Shown: positions 18,330-28,238 of the stretch, piece after piece
Position numbering within the stretch: the first letter of the stretch is position 1
Layout of the letters: every line of letters begins with the position of its first letter
Assembly (NCBI RefSeq): GCF_000518865.1
Contig: NZ_JAEK01000018.1
Span: forward strand, 23,373-87,372
Direction: 5' to 3'
DNA from: Bacillus sp. J37
GTDB taxonomy: Bacteria; Bacillota; Bacilli; Bacillales; Bacillaceae
DNA: 64,000 bases
Translations under genes and position numbers: made by a program
The notes under the pieces: generated by a model
Told to the model about the DNA's origin: nothing
The model's input: only the letters and a program-made list of their open reading frames with translations
Database searches by the model: none

Positions 18330-19559
18330 ATGTCATTGCGGGAAGAAGCCTTACATATTCATCGAGTTCATAGAGGAAAGTTAGAGTCAAAATCAAAGAT
18401 ACCAGTTAAGAATGCCCATGATTTAAGTCTTGCATACTCACCTGGAGTAGCAGAACCGTGTAAAGATATCTATGATGATAAAAACAAAGTATATGAGTAC
18501 ACGATGAAAGGAAACATGGTAGCAGTGGTTTCTGATGGGACTGCAGTGTTAGGTTTGGGGAATATTGGACCTGAAGCCGCATTGCCAGTAATGGAAGGAA
18601 AGGCTGTACTATTTAAAAGCTTTGCAGGTGTTGATGCTTTTCCAATTTGTTTGAACACTACTGATGTTGAGCAAATTGTCAATACTGTTAAACTCCTTGA
18701 ACCAACATTCGGCGGAGTAAATTTAGAAGATATAGCTGCACCAAACTGTTTTGTCATTGAAGAAAGGCTAAAAAAAGAAACAAATATACCAATTTTCCAT
18801 GATGATCAGCACGGTACGGCGATTGTAACCGTAGCAGGACTTGTAAATTCTTTGAAGTTAGTAGGAAAAAGCATGTCAAATATCCGTGTAGTAGCAAACG
18901 GTGCCGGAGCTGCTGGTATTGCCATCATTAAGCTTTTATACCGATATGGTGTCAGAGATATTATCATGTGTGATACAAAAGGAGCTATCTACGAAAATCG
19001 ACTGCATGGAATGAATAGTGTGAAGTCAGAAGTAGCTAAGTATACCAACCGGGATCAAAAAGAAGGGTCACTTGCTGATGTTATAAAAGGAGCAGATGTA
19101 TTCATAGGGGTTTCTGTCCAAGGTGCATTGACAAAAGATATGGTTCAATCGATGAATGAAAATCCTATTATTTTTGCAATGGCAAATCCAGTCCCTGAAA
19201 TCATGCCCGAGGAGGCAAAAGAGGCTGGTGCCAAGGTCATTGGTACAGGTCGCTCTGATTTTCCTAATCAGGTGAATAATGTTCTTGCATTTCCAGGAAT
19301 CTTTAGAGGGGCTCTTGATGTCAGAGCAACACATATCAATGAGCAAATGAAAATTGCAGCGGTCGAGGCTATTGCATCTCTTATATCAGAAAAGGATTTG
19401 AATTCTGATTATGTCATACCGGCACCTTTTGATCCAAGAGTAGCACCAGCTGTAGCCTCGGCAGTTGCAAAAGCTGCAATGGAGACAGGTGTGGCAAGAA
19501 TAAAGGTTGATCCTGAGGAAGTTGCTGAAAAAACAAGGCAGCTTGCCATTATTGAATAA
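18330..19559 (+). CDS. NAD(P)-dependent malic enzyme
   Basis: Oxidative decarboxylation of malate to pyruvate; corresponds in position (after dnaE) and size to B. subtilis YtsJ, the NADP-preferring form, but cofactor preference cannot be read with certainty here. 409 residues from the ATG at 18330, 9 nt after GGGGAG; the upstream frame to 18303 lacks a ribosome site. Motifs: YSPGVAEPCKDI near residue 37, FHDDQHGTAIV near 153-163, Rossmann region VVANGAGAAGIA near 189. It is the first gene of an operon with a GntR regulator 2 bp downstream. Confidence 0.92.
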   Translation: MSLREEALHIHRVHRGKLESKSKIPVKNAHDLSLAYSPGVAEPCKDIYDDKNKVYEYTMKGNMVAVVSDGTAVLGLGNIGPEAALPVMEGKAVLFKSFAGVDAFPICLNTTDVEQIVNTVKLLEPTFGGVNLEDIAAPNCFVIEERLKKETNIPIFHDDQHGTAIVTVAGLVNSLKLVGKSMSNIRVVANGAGAAGIAIIKLLYRYGVRDIIMCDTKGAIYENRLHGMNSVKSEVAKYTNRDQKEGSLADVIKGADVFIGVSVQGALTKDMVQSMNENPIIFAMANPVPEIMPEEAKEAGAKVIGTGRSDFPNQVNNVLAFPGIFRGALDVRATHINEQMKIAAVEAIASLISEKDLNSDYVIPAPFDPRVAPAVASAVAKAAMETGVARIKVDPEEVAEKTRQLAIIE

Positions 19560-19561
19560 AA

Positions 19562-20203
19562 GTGAGTGATACGTCATTGTCAACATCTCAGTCTAAGGTA
19601 TATATTGAAATTCTTCGTTATATCCGGGCTTTTATTGCAGAAAAGCAGCTTTCTTATGGGGATAAAATACCTTCCGAACGAGAGTTAGCTGAAAAATTTA
19701 AGGTTGGAAGATCCTCTGTTCGCGAAGCATTAAGAGCACTTGAGTTACTTGGGATGATTGAAACGCGAAGAGGGGAAGGGACTTTTTTAAAAGATTTTAG
19801 GGAACATAATTTGATTGAAGTGCTCGGAACGTTTATATTAGAGGACTCAAAGGCAATAGATGATATTATTGAAATGAATGATCTTCTTGAACGAAACGCC
19901 TTATTATTAATTATATCAAATGACGAAGAACAAACCCTGAAATTATTAGGGGAAAAACTTCATGATGGTATGATGAGCAGATATGAATTTATGAAGGAGC
20001 TAATGGTTCTAGCCGATAACCATCTATTATATCGTATATGGAATGTATTAAATGAGTATGTTTACTTTGTTCATAAAGGTAATGATGAAATTTATTATAC
20101 AAAGAAAAATGGTGAAAAGCTAATAAGCGCCTTAATAGAAAAAGACCAGGTGGAAGTGTACAGAATTTATGAATCGGTATCTCTTAAAGAAAATGTCGAA
20201 TAA
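19562..20203 (+). CDS. FadR-subfamily GntR transcriptional regulator
   Basis: 213 residues. N-terminal winged helix (about 10-80) with GDKIPSERELAEKFKVGRSS and VREALRALELLGMIETRRGEGTF split over it; a C-terminal all-helical FCD-like domain (about 90-205) in which ADNHLLYRIWN holds one of the usual metal or ligand histidines. GTG start 2 bp after the malic enzyme stop with no clear Shine-Dalgarno, so translation is probably coupled. Ligand unknown; position between malic enzyme and accD suggests a carboxylic acid or acyl effector. Confidence 0.88.
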   Translation: MSDTSLSTSQSKVYIEILRYIRAFIAEKQLSYGDKIPSERELAEKFKVGRSSVREALRALELLGMIETRRGEGTFLKDFREHNLIEVLGTFILEDSKAIDDIIEMNDLLERNALLLIISNDEEQTLKLLGEKLHDGMMSRYEFMKELMVLADNHLLYRIWNVLNEYVYFVHKGNDEIYYTKKNGEKLISALIEKDQVEVYRIYESVSLKENVE

Positions 20204-20326
20204 TAACAGACAAAATTCTACAACATCCTTGTCTTTCATTAGTTACAGTTAGATTAATTGACAAACATCATATAGACATAATAAACAAAAAAAGAGTAGC
20301 AGCTTAAGTATAGGGGAGGTACCGTT

Positions 20327-21202
20327 TTGCTAAAAGATTTATTTACAAAGCCAAAACCAAAGAAAAAGAAATATGCCTCAATTCCTTCAGAGCAGGCCAA
20401 ACAAGATGTTCCGGAAGGAATTGTAATAAAATGTCCAAGCTGTAAAAAAATTATGTACACAAAAGAATTAATGAAGAATGTAAAGGTGTGTATGAACTGT
20501 TCCTACCACCATCAAATGAATGCTAGAGAACGTATTGCAAGCTTGTTAGATGAAAATAGCTTTGTTGAATATGATAAAGAAATGATTTCTGAGAATCCAT
20601 TAAACTTTCCCGGTTATGAAGAAAAATTAGAGAAGGACCGCCAAAAAACAAATCAAAATGAAGCGGTTGTTACAGGAGAAGGAACGATCAACGGGTTCAG
20701 GACAAGTGTTGCCATAATGGATGCAAGCTTCAGAATGGGAAGCATGGGATCTGTTGTAGGAGAAAAAATCACCCGTGCAATAGAAACAGCTAATGAAAAG
20801 GGATTGCCTATCATTATTTTCACTGCTTCTGGTGGAGCAAGAATGCAAGAAGGTGTTTTAAGCTTAATGCAGATGGCGAAAACAAGTTCAGCTCTTAAGC
20901 TCTTTAGTGATAATGGCGGGTTAATTATCTCGGTCATGACTCACCCAACCACAGGAGGAGTTTCAGCAAGTTTTGCCTCTCTCGGTGATTATAACTTTGC
21001 AGAGCCAGGGGCTCTTATAGGTTTTGCAGGTCGTAGAATTATTGAACAAACGATACGAGAAGAACTGCCGGAAGACTTCCAAACTGCGGAGTTTCTCTTG
21101 AAGCATGGTCAATTAGATGCGGTTATTAATCGACATGATTTAAAAGAAAAACTTGGTAATATTCTTGATATTCATCAAGCGGGAGGTGAAATCACATGGT
21201 AG
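20327..21202 (+). CDS. accD: Acetyl-CoA carboxylase carboxyltransferase subunit beta
   Basis: Beta subunit of the carboxyltransferase that makes malonyl-CoA for fatty acid synthesis; works with AccA plus biotin carboxylase and BCCP. 291 residues, normal. Four zinc cysteines at C36, C39, C55 and C58, then the crotonase-fold region with [10 protein letters not shown] near 168. TTG start at 20327, 7 nt after GGGGAGGT. The stop overlaps the accA start by 7 bp. A TTGACA at 20258 may be its -35, with an uncertain -10. Confidence 0.97.
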   Translation: MLKDLFTKPKPKKKKYASIPSEQAKQDVPEGIVIKCPSCKKIMYTKELMKNVKVCMNCSYHHQMNARERIASLLDENSFVEYDKEMISENPLNFPGYEEKLEKDRQKTNQNEAVVTGEGTINGFRTSVAIMDASFRMGSMGSVVGEKITRAIETANEKGLPIIIFTASGGARMQEGVLSLMQMAKTSSALKLFSDNGGLIISVMTHPTTGGVSASFASLGDYNFAEPGALIGFAGRRIIEQTIREELPEDFQTAEFLLKHGQLDAVINRHDLKEKLGNILDIHQAGGEITW

Positions 21203-22173
21203 GTGAATTAGAATTTGAAAAACCGGTCATGGAGCTCAGAGAAAAAATTAAAGAGCTTAAGGAATTTACAGCCCAGTCTGATGTTGATTTATCTTCAGAA
21301 ATTGAAAAGTTAGAAGACCGGTTGGAAAAGCTGGAAAATGAAATCTATTCAAATATAAAACCGTGGGACAGAGTTCAAATTGCCAGACATCCAAACCGTC
21401 CAACTACACTGGATTATATTGAACATATTTTCACGAATTTTATCGAATGTCATGGTGACCGTTTTTATGGTGATGATGATGCGATTGTAAGTGGAATTGC
21501 TAAATTCAGAGGTGTCCCTGTTACAGTAATCGGACATCAGCGTGGAAAAGATACAAAGGAAAATATTAAAAGAAATTTTGGTATGCCACATCCTGAAGGA
21601 TATCGTAAAGCGTTGAGATTAATGAAACAAGCAGATAAATTTAACCGTCCCATCATTTGCTTTATTGACACAAAGGGTGCTTATCCAGGTAAGGCTGCTG
21701 AGGAAAGAGGGCAAAGTGAAGCAATTGCTAAAAACTTATTTGAAATGGCCGGCCTCTCCGTACCTATTATTTGTATCGTTATAGGAGAAGGAGGCAGCGG
21801 TGGGGCTTTAGCGCTAGGTGTTGGAAACTATATTCATATGTTAGAGAACTCTACTTATTCTGTGATCTCTCCTGAAGGAGCTGCTGCCCTATTATGGAAG
21901 GATGCCGGATTGGCGAAAAAAGCAGCGGAAACAATGAAGATTACTGCACCGGATTTAAAAGAATTAGGTGTGGTAGATGAGATTGTCCCAGAAGTAAAAG
22001 GTGGAGCACATAAAGACGTAGGTCTCCAAGCGAAAAATATTGAAGAGGTTTTGGCAAAATCATTAAAACAACTTTCAACGATGAGTGATGAAAAACTAAT
22101 TCAGCATCGTTATGAAAAATATAAAAGAATAGGTCAAGTATCGTTTGCAAACGATCTTCTTGGGGTAAAATAG
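21196..22173 (+). CDS. accA: Acetyl-CoA carboxylase carboxyltransferase subunit alpha
   Basis: Alpha partner of AccD; transfers the carboxyl group from biotin to acetyl-CoA. 325 residues. N-terminal coiled helices (about 5-50), then the CoA-binding core with [17 protein letters not shown] near 196-212. ATG at 21196, 7 nt after GGGAGGTG inside accD. Coupled translation fits the A2B2 complex. Followed by a terminator that separates it from pfkA. Confidence 0.97.
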   Translation: MVGELEFEKPVMELREKIKELKEFTAQSDVDLSSEIEKLEDRLEKLENEIYSNIKPWDRVQIARHPNRPTTLDYIEHIFTNFIECHGDRFYGDDDAIVSGIAKFRGVPVTVIGHQRGKDTKENIKRNFGMPHPEGYRKALRLMKQADKFNRPIICFIDTKGAYPGKAAEERGQSEAIAKNLFEMAGLSVPIICIVIGEGGSGGALALGVGNYIHMLENSTYSVISPEGAAALLWKDAGLAKKAAETMKITAPDLKELGVVDEIVPEVKGGAHKDVGLQAKNIEEVLAKSLKQLSTMSDEKLIQHRYEKYKRIGQVSFANDLLGVK

Positions 22174-22176
22174 ATA

Positions 22177-22212
22177 AACGTGTGGCCTTAACAGGTCCAC
22201 GTTTTCTTTTCG
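22177..22212 (+). terminator. Intrinsic terminator after accA
   Basis: AACGTG-t-GGCC arm pairs with GGTCCACGTT, followed by TTCTTTT. One bulged T and one G-U. Confidence 0.75.
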
Positions 22213-22276
22213 GACTCTATTATTGATGCAACGATGACAAAGTTGGACAATAATTTTGCAAAATTACATAATTCAA

Positions 22277-22353
22277 TAAACACAAATGATAATTTATTGT
22301 ATAATGAAAAAGGCTCATAAATAGGATATTCGACAAAAGTTGACCTTTTGTTG
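22277..22353 (+). promoter_or_regulatory. Candidate pfkA promoter and leader hairpin
   Basis: TATAAT at 22300-22305 is a perfect -10; TAAACA (22277-22282) at 17 bp is a poor -35. About 25 nt into the transcript, ACAAAAG-ttgac-CTTTTGT forms a short perfect hairpin (about 22333-22351). The role of the hairpin is unknown. Confidence 0.45.
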
Positions 22354-22410
22354 TATCTACAATATTTTCATGTTATTTTTGAAGTAATTCAAAATTTCTA
22401 TTTAAAATAG

Positions 22411-23385
<975 letters not shown>

Positions 23386-23522
23386 AAACCTGGTGGTATC
23401 GTTTCCATAAATACATGTTTTTTTATTATATAAGATTATAGCCATACTAACAATGGATAAAGGAGTAGGCTATGAAAGAGTGTCTATCTTCTTTATCCGC
23501 TAAATGGTAGGAGGAAAACAAT

Positions 23523-25283
23523 ATGCGTAAAACAAAGATTGTATGTACGATTGGTCCAGCTAGTGAAGCAATTGAAAAGTTATCTGAATTGATGGAATCT
23601 GGTATGAATGTAGCCCGTCTAAACTTTTCACATGGTGATTTTGATGAGCACGGTGCCAGAATTAAAAATATTAGAGAAGCGTCTGCTAAATTAAATAAAA
23701 ATGTAGCCATTCTATTGGATACAAAGGGTCCAGAGATCCGCACAAATACAATGGAAAACGGTGCTATTGAACTGATTGCAGGAAATGAAATCATCGTTTC
23801 GATGGAAGAAGTTGTAGGAACAACAGAAAAGTTTTCTGTAACGTATGAAGGACTAATTGATGACGTACATACTGGTTCAACTATTTTACTTGATGATGGA
23901 CTTATAGAACTTGAAGTTCTTAGTTTAGATCATGCAAAAGGTGAAATTAAAACCTTAATCAAAAACAGTGGTACATTAAAGAATAAAAAAGGCGTTAACG
24001 TACCGGGTGTTAGCGTTAAACTGCCGGGAATCACTGAAAAAGATGCAAGAGACATCGTGTTTGGAATTGAACAAGATGTTGATTTTATCGCTGCTTCATT
24101 TGTTCGTCGTGCTTCAGATGTTCTTGAAATTCGTGAGTTACTTGAAGAACATAATGCAGGTCATATTCAAATTATTCCTAAGATTGAGAATCAAGAAGGT
24201 GTTGACAACATCGACGAGATTTTAGAAGTTTCCGATGGATTAATGGTTGCTCGCGGAGATTTGGGTGTTGAAATTCCTGCTGAGGAAGTGCCATTAGTTC
24301 AAAAAGAGTTAATCCGTAAATGTAATGCGTTAGGAAAACCTGTTATTACAGCTACTCAAATGCTTGATAGCATGCAACGTAACCCAAGACCAACACGTGC
24401 AGAAGCAAGTGATGTGGCAAACGCTATTTTTGATGGCACTGATGCAATCATGCTTTCTGGGGAAACTGCTGCGGGTTCTTATCCGGTGGAAGCGGTTAAA
24501 ACAATGCATAACATTGCATCAAGAGCAGAACAGGCTTTAGATTACAAACAAATTCTTTCTAAACGAAGTGCTGAAGTAGGAACAACGATTACAGATGCAA
24601 TTGGACAATCTACAGCTTATACAGCGTTAAATTTAGGCGTATCTGCTATTGTTACTCCAACTGAAAGTGGTCACACAGCGAGAATGATCTCTAAATATCG
24701 TCCAAAGGCACCAATTATTGCTGTAACAGTTTCTGATTCAATTTCCCGTAAGTTAGCATTAGTATGGGGAGTTTATCCAAGAAGTGGAAATCACTCAACT
24801 TCAACAGATGAAATGTTAGACTCCTCAATCTTACAAGCAATTAACAGTGGTTTAGTTACACACGGAGATTTAATTGTTATTACGGCTGGTGTTCCGGTTG
24901 GAGAGTCTGGAACGACAAATCTTATGAAAGTACATGTTATTGGTAATGTACTTGCAAAGGGTCAAGGTATTGGAAGAAAAACTTCTTTTGGTAAAGTAGT
25001 TGTAGCAAGTACAGCAAAAGATGCTAAAGAAAAAATGACAGACGGTGCCATTCTAGTAGCACAAAGTACTGACCGCGATATGATGGAAGCACTTGAAAAG
25101 GCGTCTGCTCTAATTACTGAAGAAGGCGGATTAACAAGTCATGCTGCAGTAGTAGGTTTAAGCCTTGGAATTCCTGTTATTGTAGGAGTGGAAGAAGCAA
25201 CAAACATTTTACAAGATGGTCAGGATATAACGGTTGATGCTGTAAGAGGTGTCATCTATCAAGGGCATGCTAGCGTTCTTTAA
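23523..25283 (+). CDS. pyk: Pyruvate kinase
   Basis: Makes pyruvate and ATP from PEP. 586 residues: the Bacillus type, with the usual core ([13 protein letters not shown] near 68, the catalytic [10 protein letters not shown] near 241) plus an extra C-terminal domain of about 110 residues resembling the PEP-synthase phosphohistidine domain, with [15 protein letters not shown] near 535-549. In B. subtilis the extra domain keeps the T and H of the TSH motif, as here. Ends with a strong terminator. Confidence 0.98.
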   Translation: MRKTKIVCTIGPASEAIEKLSELMESGMNVARLNFSHGDFDEHGARIKNIREASAKLNKNVAILLDTKGPEIRTNTMENGAIELIAGNEIIVSMEEVVGTTEKFSVTYEGLIDDVHTGSTILLDDGLIELEVLSLDHAKGEIKTLIKNSGTLKNKKGVNVPGVSVKLPGITEKDARDIVFGIEQDVDFIAASFVRRASDVLEIRELLEEHNAGHIQIIPKIENQEGVDNIDEILEVSDGLMVARGDLGVEIPAEEVPLVQKELIRKCNALGKPVITATQMLDSMQRNPRPTRAEASDVANAIFDGTDAIMLSGETAAGSYPVEAVKTMHNIASRAEQALDYKQILSKRSAEVGTTITDAIGQSTAYTALNLGVSAIVTPTESGHTARMISKYRPKAPIIAVTVSDSISRKLALVWGVYPRSGNHSTSTDEMLDSSILQAINSGLVTHGDLIVITAGVPVGESGTTNLMKVHVIGNVLAKGQGIGRKTSFGKVVVASTAKDAKEKMTDGAILVAQSTDRDMMEALEKASALITEEGGLTSHAAVVGLSLGIPVIVGVEEATNILQDGQDITVDAVRGVIYQGHASVL

Positions 25284-25307
25284 TAACAAGAGAAAATAGT
25301 TAACATA

Positions 25308-25341
25308 AAAAAAGAGAAGGGTTTATTCCTTCTCTTTTTTA
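25308..25341 (+). terminator. Intrinsic terminator after pyk
   Basis: AAAGAGAAGG (25311-25320) with CCTTCTCTTT (25328-25337), followed by T residues. Confidence 0.92.
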
Positions 25342-25402
25342 CTATAAACGAATATGATTAAGTAAAGCTCTCTACAAAATTGATCTGATAAGAGGTGAAG
25401 GT

Positions 25403-25789
25403 GTGCGTTTACTAATGCTACTCATTATCGTTATTCCAGCTTTAGAGATTGGAGTCTTTATCCTTTCCGGCAGGACGATCGGTACAATTCCAACAATTTT
25501 ACTTATTATCTTAACAGGAGTCTTAGGGGCATGGCTGGCAAAGAAACAAGGGTTGGAGACATTACGTAATGCTCAGCAGCAAATGCAGTTCGGTCAAATC
25601 CCCGGGGCTGCTCTCATAGATGGGATCTGTATCCTTATAGGCGGACTATTACTATTAACCCCTGGATTTATATCCGATATAGTTGGTTTTTTATTATTAA
25701 TTCCTATCACAAGGAACAAAATTAAGCCTTTATTCCTATTTGTAATTAAAAAAATGATCGATAAAAATCATTTCACAATTATAAGATGA
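25403..25789 (+). CDS. fxsA: FxsA family membrane protein
   Basis: 128 residues with three or four hydrophobic stretches. The conserved opening, RLLMLLIIVIPALEIGVFIL, and the glycine-rich TILLIILTGVLGAWLAKKQG near 35-54 identify the FxsA/YtzA family. E. coli FxsA relieves exclusion of phage T7 by F plasmid; the role in Bacillus is unknown. GTG start at 25403 after AGAGGTGAAG. Confidence 0.88.
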   Translation: MRLLMLLIIVIPALEIGVFILSGRTIGTIPTILLIILTGVLGAWLAKKQGLETLRNAQQQMQFGQIPGAALIDGICILIGGLLLLTPGFISDIVGFLLLIPITRNKIKPLFLFVIKKMIDKNHFTIIR

Positions 25790-25825
25790 CATCATTGGTT
25801 TTGTTAGACGCAATTAAACAAATAG

Positions 25826-25872
25826 GGACAGTTCCTTAAAGAAATGTAATCGGAACTGCCCGTCTCTTTTAT
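25826..25872. terminator. Convergent terminator between fxsA and ytvI
   Basis: CAGTTCC (25829-25835) pairs with GGAACTG (25852-25858), T-rich on the plus side. It overlaps the last codon of ytvI and may serve both directions. Confidence 0.6.
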
Positions 25873-26987
25873 TTTTTATGATGGCCAGCAATAAACTGCC
25901 ACAAATCTTCATACACTCCGGCGCTCTTCAACGTTTTTAAAACAACCAACACAATTGGTCCCACTATTAATCCTAAAAAACCTATCAGTTTATAACCAAC
26001 AAATAAAGCAACAAGTGTAGCTAGAGGATCTAAACCAATACTTGAAGAAAGAACTTTCGGTTCCATGATTTGTCTTTGGACTAAGACAATCATATAAAGA
26101 ATTCCCAGCCCTATAGCTAGAGGCAATCCATCACTAAATGAAAGATAAACAATCCACGGTACAAACACTAAACCTGTACCTAAATATGGAAGGATATCAA
26201 CTAGTCCAATTAAAAGTGCAATTGTGATGGCATAGTCAACACGTAAGACTAATAGTCCAATTAAGACAATGGCTGTCGTAATGGAAATCAAAGTCGCCTG
26301 AGCACGTATAAAGCCAATAAGTGCTTTCTTTAATTCCACAAAAATAGTTTTCCCGCTTGATTTTGCTTTCTGTGGGACAAAAACAGCAACTGTAGATTTG
26401 AATTTATACCAATCTTTGCTAATAAAAAATGTGGCTAATAGCGAAAAGATAATGACGGTAGCGGTGTTAGGAAGCCAACTAATGATAACCGGTATATTTT
26501 CTAAAAAGCTTTTAATGAAGTTTCCTACACTTGATGCAACCTGCTCGCCAATATTTTGGATATTTGCAATAATAGATTGTTGTTGATTTGTTTCAAGTGT
26601 ATTAAAGAAGTACGTTAATTGATTATAGATGGGCATAATTTTAGTCACGAAAAATGTTTCAATATAAAGAGCTAATAAATCTAAGTGACCTGGTATGACT
26701 TTTGCTAAATAAGTCGTACCGGCAACAATTTCAGCAACTAAAAGAATAAGAACACCCGCTATCATGCAAATTAAGAGCAAGATAGAAAGAATTACAGCAA
26801 AACCCCTGGGTATTCTGAAAACGCGTTCTATTCCATTTACAATAGGGTTAATCAGCATGCTGATTAAAATCGCAATAATAAAAGGATAGGTCAGTGTTGC
26901 CAGATAATAACCAATGGATATGCTCAAAAAAATGATGACCAAAATAAACAAAGCCCTTAATACACTATTTACGTATTGCAAATTCAC
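25869..26987 (-). CDS. ytvI: Sporulation integral membrane protein YtvI (AI-2E/PerM family)
   Basis: 372 residues, polytopic, with 7-8 hydrophobic segments: paired helices at the N-terminus, a large soluble loop (about 95-150) and a C-terminal cluster with LPYLGTGLVFVPW typical of the AI-2E/PerM transporters. YtvI is a mother-cell sporulation gene in B. subtilis. GTG start at 26987 behind GGGGGG. Divergent from ytwI. The space between them has an AATATCTA...TAGATATT dyad (about 27030-27068) of unknown role. Confidence 0.88.
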   Translation of the reverse strand: MNLQYVNSVLRALFILVIIFLSISIGYYLATLTYPFIIAILISMLINPIVNGIERVFRIPRGFAVILSILLLICMIAGVLILLVAEIVAGTTYLAKVIPGHLDLLALYIETFFVTKIMPIYNQLTYFFNTLETNQQQSIIANIQNIGEQVASSVGNFIKSFLENIPVIISWLPNTATVIIFSLLATFFISKDWYKFKSTVAVFVPQKAKSSGKTIFVELKKALIGFIRAQATLISITTAIVLIGLLVLRVDYAITIALLIGLVDILPYLGTGLVFVPWIVYLSFSDGLPLAIGLGILYMIVLVQRQIMEPKVLSSSIGLDPLATLVALFVGYKLIGFLGLIVGPIVLVVLKTLKSAGVYEDLWQFIAGHHKK

Positions 26988-27185
26988 TCTTGCAATCCCC
27001 CCATACGATAAGCTCTATGGGCTATATGAATATCTACTATCAAAATAGTTGAGCTCATAGATATTTAATTGGTATATAGCATGTTTATTACAAATGGAGC
27101 TTGTTTATACTTTAAATTTATGAATGAAATGATGAAAAATATAGGAATAGAATGAATCGAAGTAATTTATGGAGGTTTTAACATC

Positions 27186-27647
27186 ATGTTTAGTCAATCG
27201 TCTTTATTTTTATTTATTCTCTTAGCTATTGGATTTATAGCTAAAAACCAATCATTATTAATTGCAGTGGGAGCCTTGCTTCTAATTAAATTGCTAGGTT
27301 TAGAAGCGAAATTATTACCTGCAATAGGTTCGAAAGGAATTAATTGGGGAGTGACGATCATTACGATCGCTGTATTAGTCCCGATTGCAACAGGTGAAAT
27401 TGGCTTTAAGCAATTAATTGATGCTCTAAAATCATCATATGCCTGGATTGCTTTAGGTGCAGGTATTGCAGTTGCCTTGATTGCCAAAAACGGTCTTACA
27501 CTACTTGCAGAAGATCCACATATTACAACAGCTTTAGTCCTCGGTACAATTCTTGCGGTTACACTTTTTAATGGTGTTGCAGTAGGACCGTTAATTGGTG
27601 CGGGCATCGCTTATTTAGCTATGCAAATTGTTAAGATTTTTAGTTAA
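27186..27647 (+). CDS. ytwI: DUF441/UPF0756 membrane protein YtwI
   Basis: 153 residues, almost wholly hydrophobic: about four segments separated by short loops, with GINWGVTIITIAVLVPIATG near 50-69 and NGVAVGPLIGAGIAYLA near the end. No known function. ATG at 27186 after GGAGG. Upstream neighbour of citZ as in B. subtilis. No clear terminator follows. Confidence 0.9.
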   Translation: MFSQSSLFLFILLAIGFIAKNQSLLIAVGALLLIKLLGLEAKLLPAIGSKGINWGVTIITIAVLVPIATGEIGFKQLIDALKSSYAWIALGAGIAVALIAKNGLTLLAEDPHITTALVLGTILAVTLFNGVAVGPLIGAGIAYLAMQIVKIFS

Positions 27648-27694
27648 GATAGAAAAAATGTCATCATTTATGTAGAAAAAACCTGTACACTAAT

Positions 27695-27712
27695 ATAACA
27701 AATTTATGTTAT
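27695..27712. promoter_or_regulatory. Perfect dyad upstream of the citZ promoter
   Basis: ATAACA-aattta-TGTTAT is a perfect 6-6-6 dyad. It contains ATAA and TTAT arms like the CcpC target (ATAA-N7-TTAT), but with a 10-bp gap, and it lies about 130 bp before the inferred start. A regulator site is possible; CcpC is doubtful. Confidence 0.35.
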
Positions 27713-27798
27713 GGTATTAATAGCGTTGTAGTTTATATAGAAGAAATCCTTAAAAAAACATTTTTCTAACAAATTTTTAACTATTAAAGTGGTTTTCA

Positions 27799-27827
27799 TT
27801 CACAAAAATCAGATAATTGTTTATAAT
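27799..27827 (+). promoter_or_regulatory. Candidate SigA promoter of citZ
   Basis: TTCACA (27799-27804), 17-bp spacer, perfect TATAAT (27822-27827). A start near 27834 gives a leader of about 405 nt. Confidence 0.65.
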
Positions 27828-27833
27828 AGGATT

Positions 27834-28238
27834 AGCTTCAAAAAAAATGCCTACATGCTAAGAGGTAGTTTGCCTGTAGCAAACTGGTTATACTATCAAT
27901 TCAACTCTTGCTTACCAGATAGTATAAAATAAGTCACATATAACTAATATGTGATATTTTTTCAAAATAATAAAAAATGTAAGCATTTTCTTTCTGCTGC
28001 TTGCATGTGAGCAAGCGCTCGATCGTCTAAAAGTTTAAAAGTAATCATTTAAGTACCAGCATTCTTGATCTAAAGAGCCTTCATAATGATTTTTCATATA
28101 TGATTAGAAAAATATTTGACAAAGCTTCCTTACATAAAGGAACACCATTTAATAGTGAAGTCAATATTTCTTGTACTTAAATCTTTTAAACTTTAAGATG
28201 ACTCAAATGGGGAATAAAAGGCAAAGGAGAGGTTTTAT
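27834..28238 (+). promoter_or_regulatory. Long structured 5' leader of citZ
   Basis: Four successive stems are visible: GTTTGC-ctgta-GCAAAC (about 27869-27885); TATACTATC with GATAGTATA (27891-27899 with 27918-27926); TCACATAT-aacta-ATATGTGA (27934-27954); and GCTTGC-atgtga-GCAAGC (about 28000-28017). B. subtilis aconitase is reported to bind the citZ leader as an RNA-binding protein, so this region may do the same. I see no exact iron-responsive-element CAGUGN loop. Confidence 0.5.
27977..27991 (+). promoter_or_regulatory. Candidate CcpA cre site in the citZ leader
   Basis: ATGTAAGCATTTTCT matches 14 of 15 cre consensus positions (the central G is A). It lies about 150 bp after the start, consistent with roadblock repression of citZ by CcpA, which is known in B. 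subtilis. Confidence 0.55.

Noticed and set aside
20240..20262. FapR-type operator before accD (TTAG...TTAA pattern)
   Set aside because: Only the outer bases fit the FapR palindrome and the spacing is wrong.
27194..27607. 137-codon minus-strand frame opposite ytwI
   Set aside because: Antisense to a recognisable DUF441 gene; composition typical of an antisense frame.
27695..27712. CcpC site for citZ
   Set aside because: The ATAA and TTAT arms are 10 bp apart rather than 7 and lie about 130 bp before the promoter; kept only as an unassigned dyad.
28116..28121. TTGACA as the citZ -35
   Set aside because: No acceptable -10 lies 15-19 bp downstream; the TTCACA/TATAAT pair at 27799-27827 is much better.
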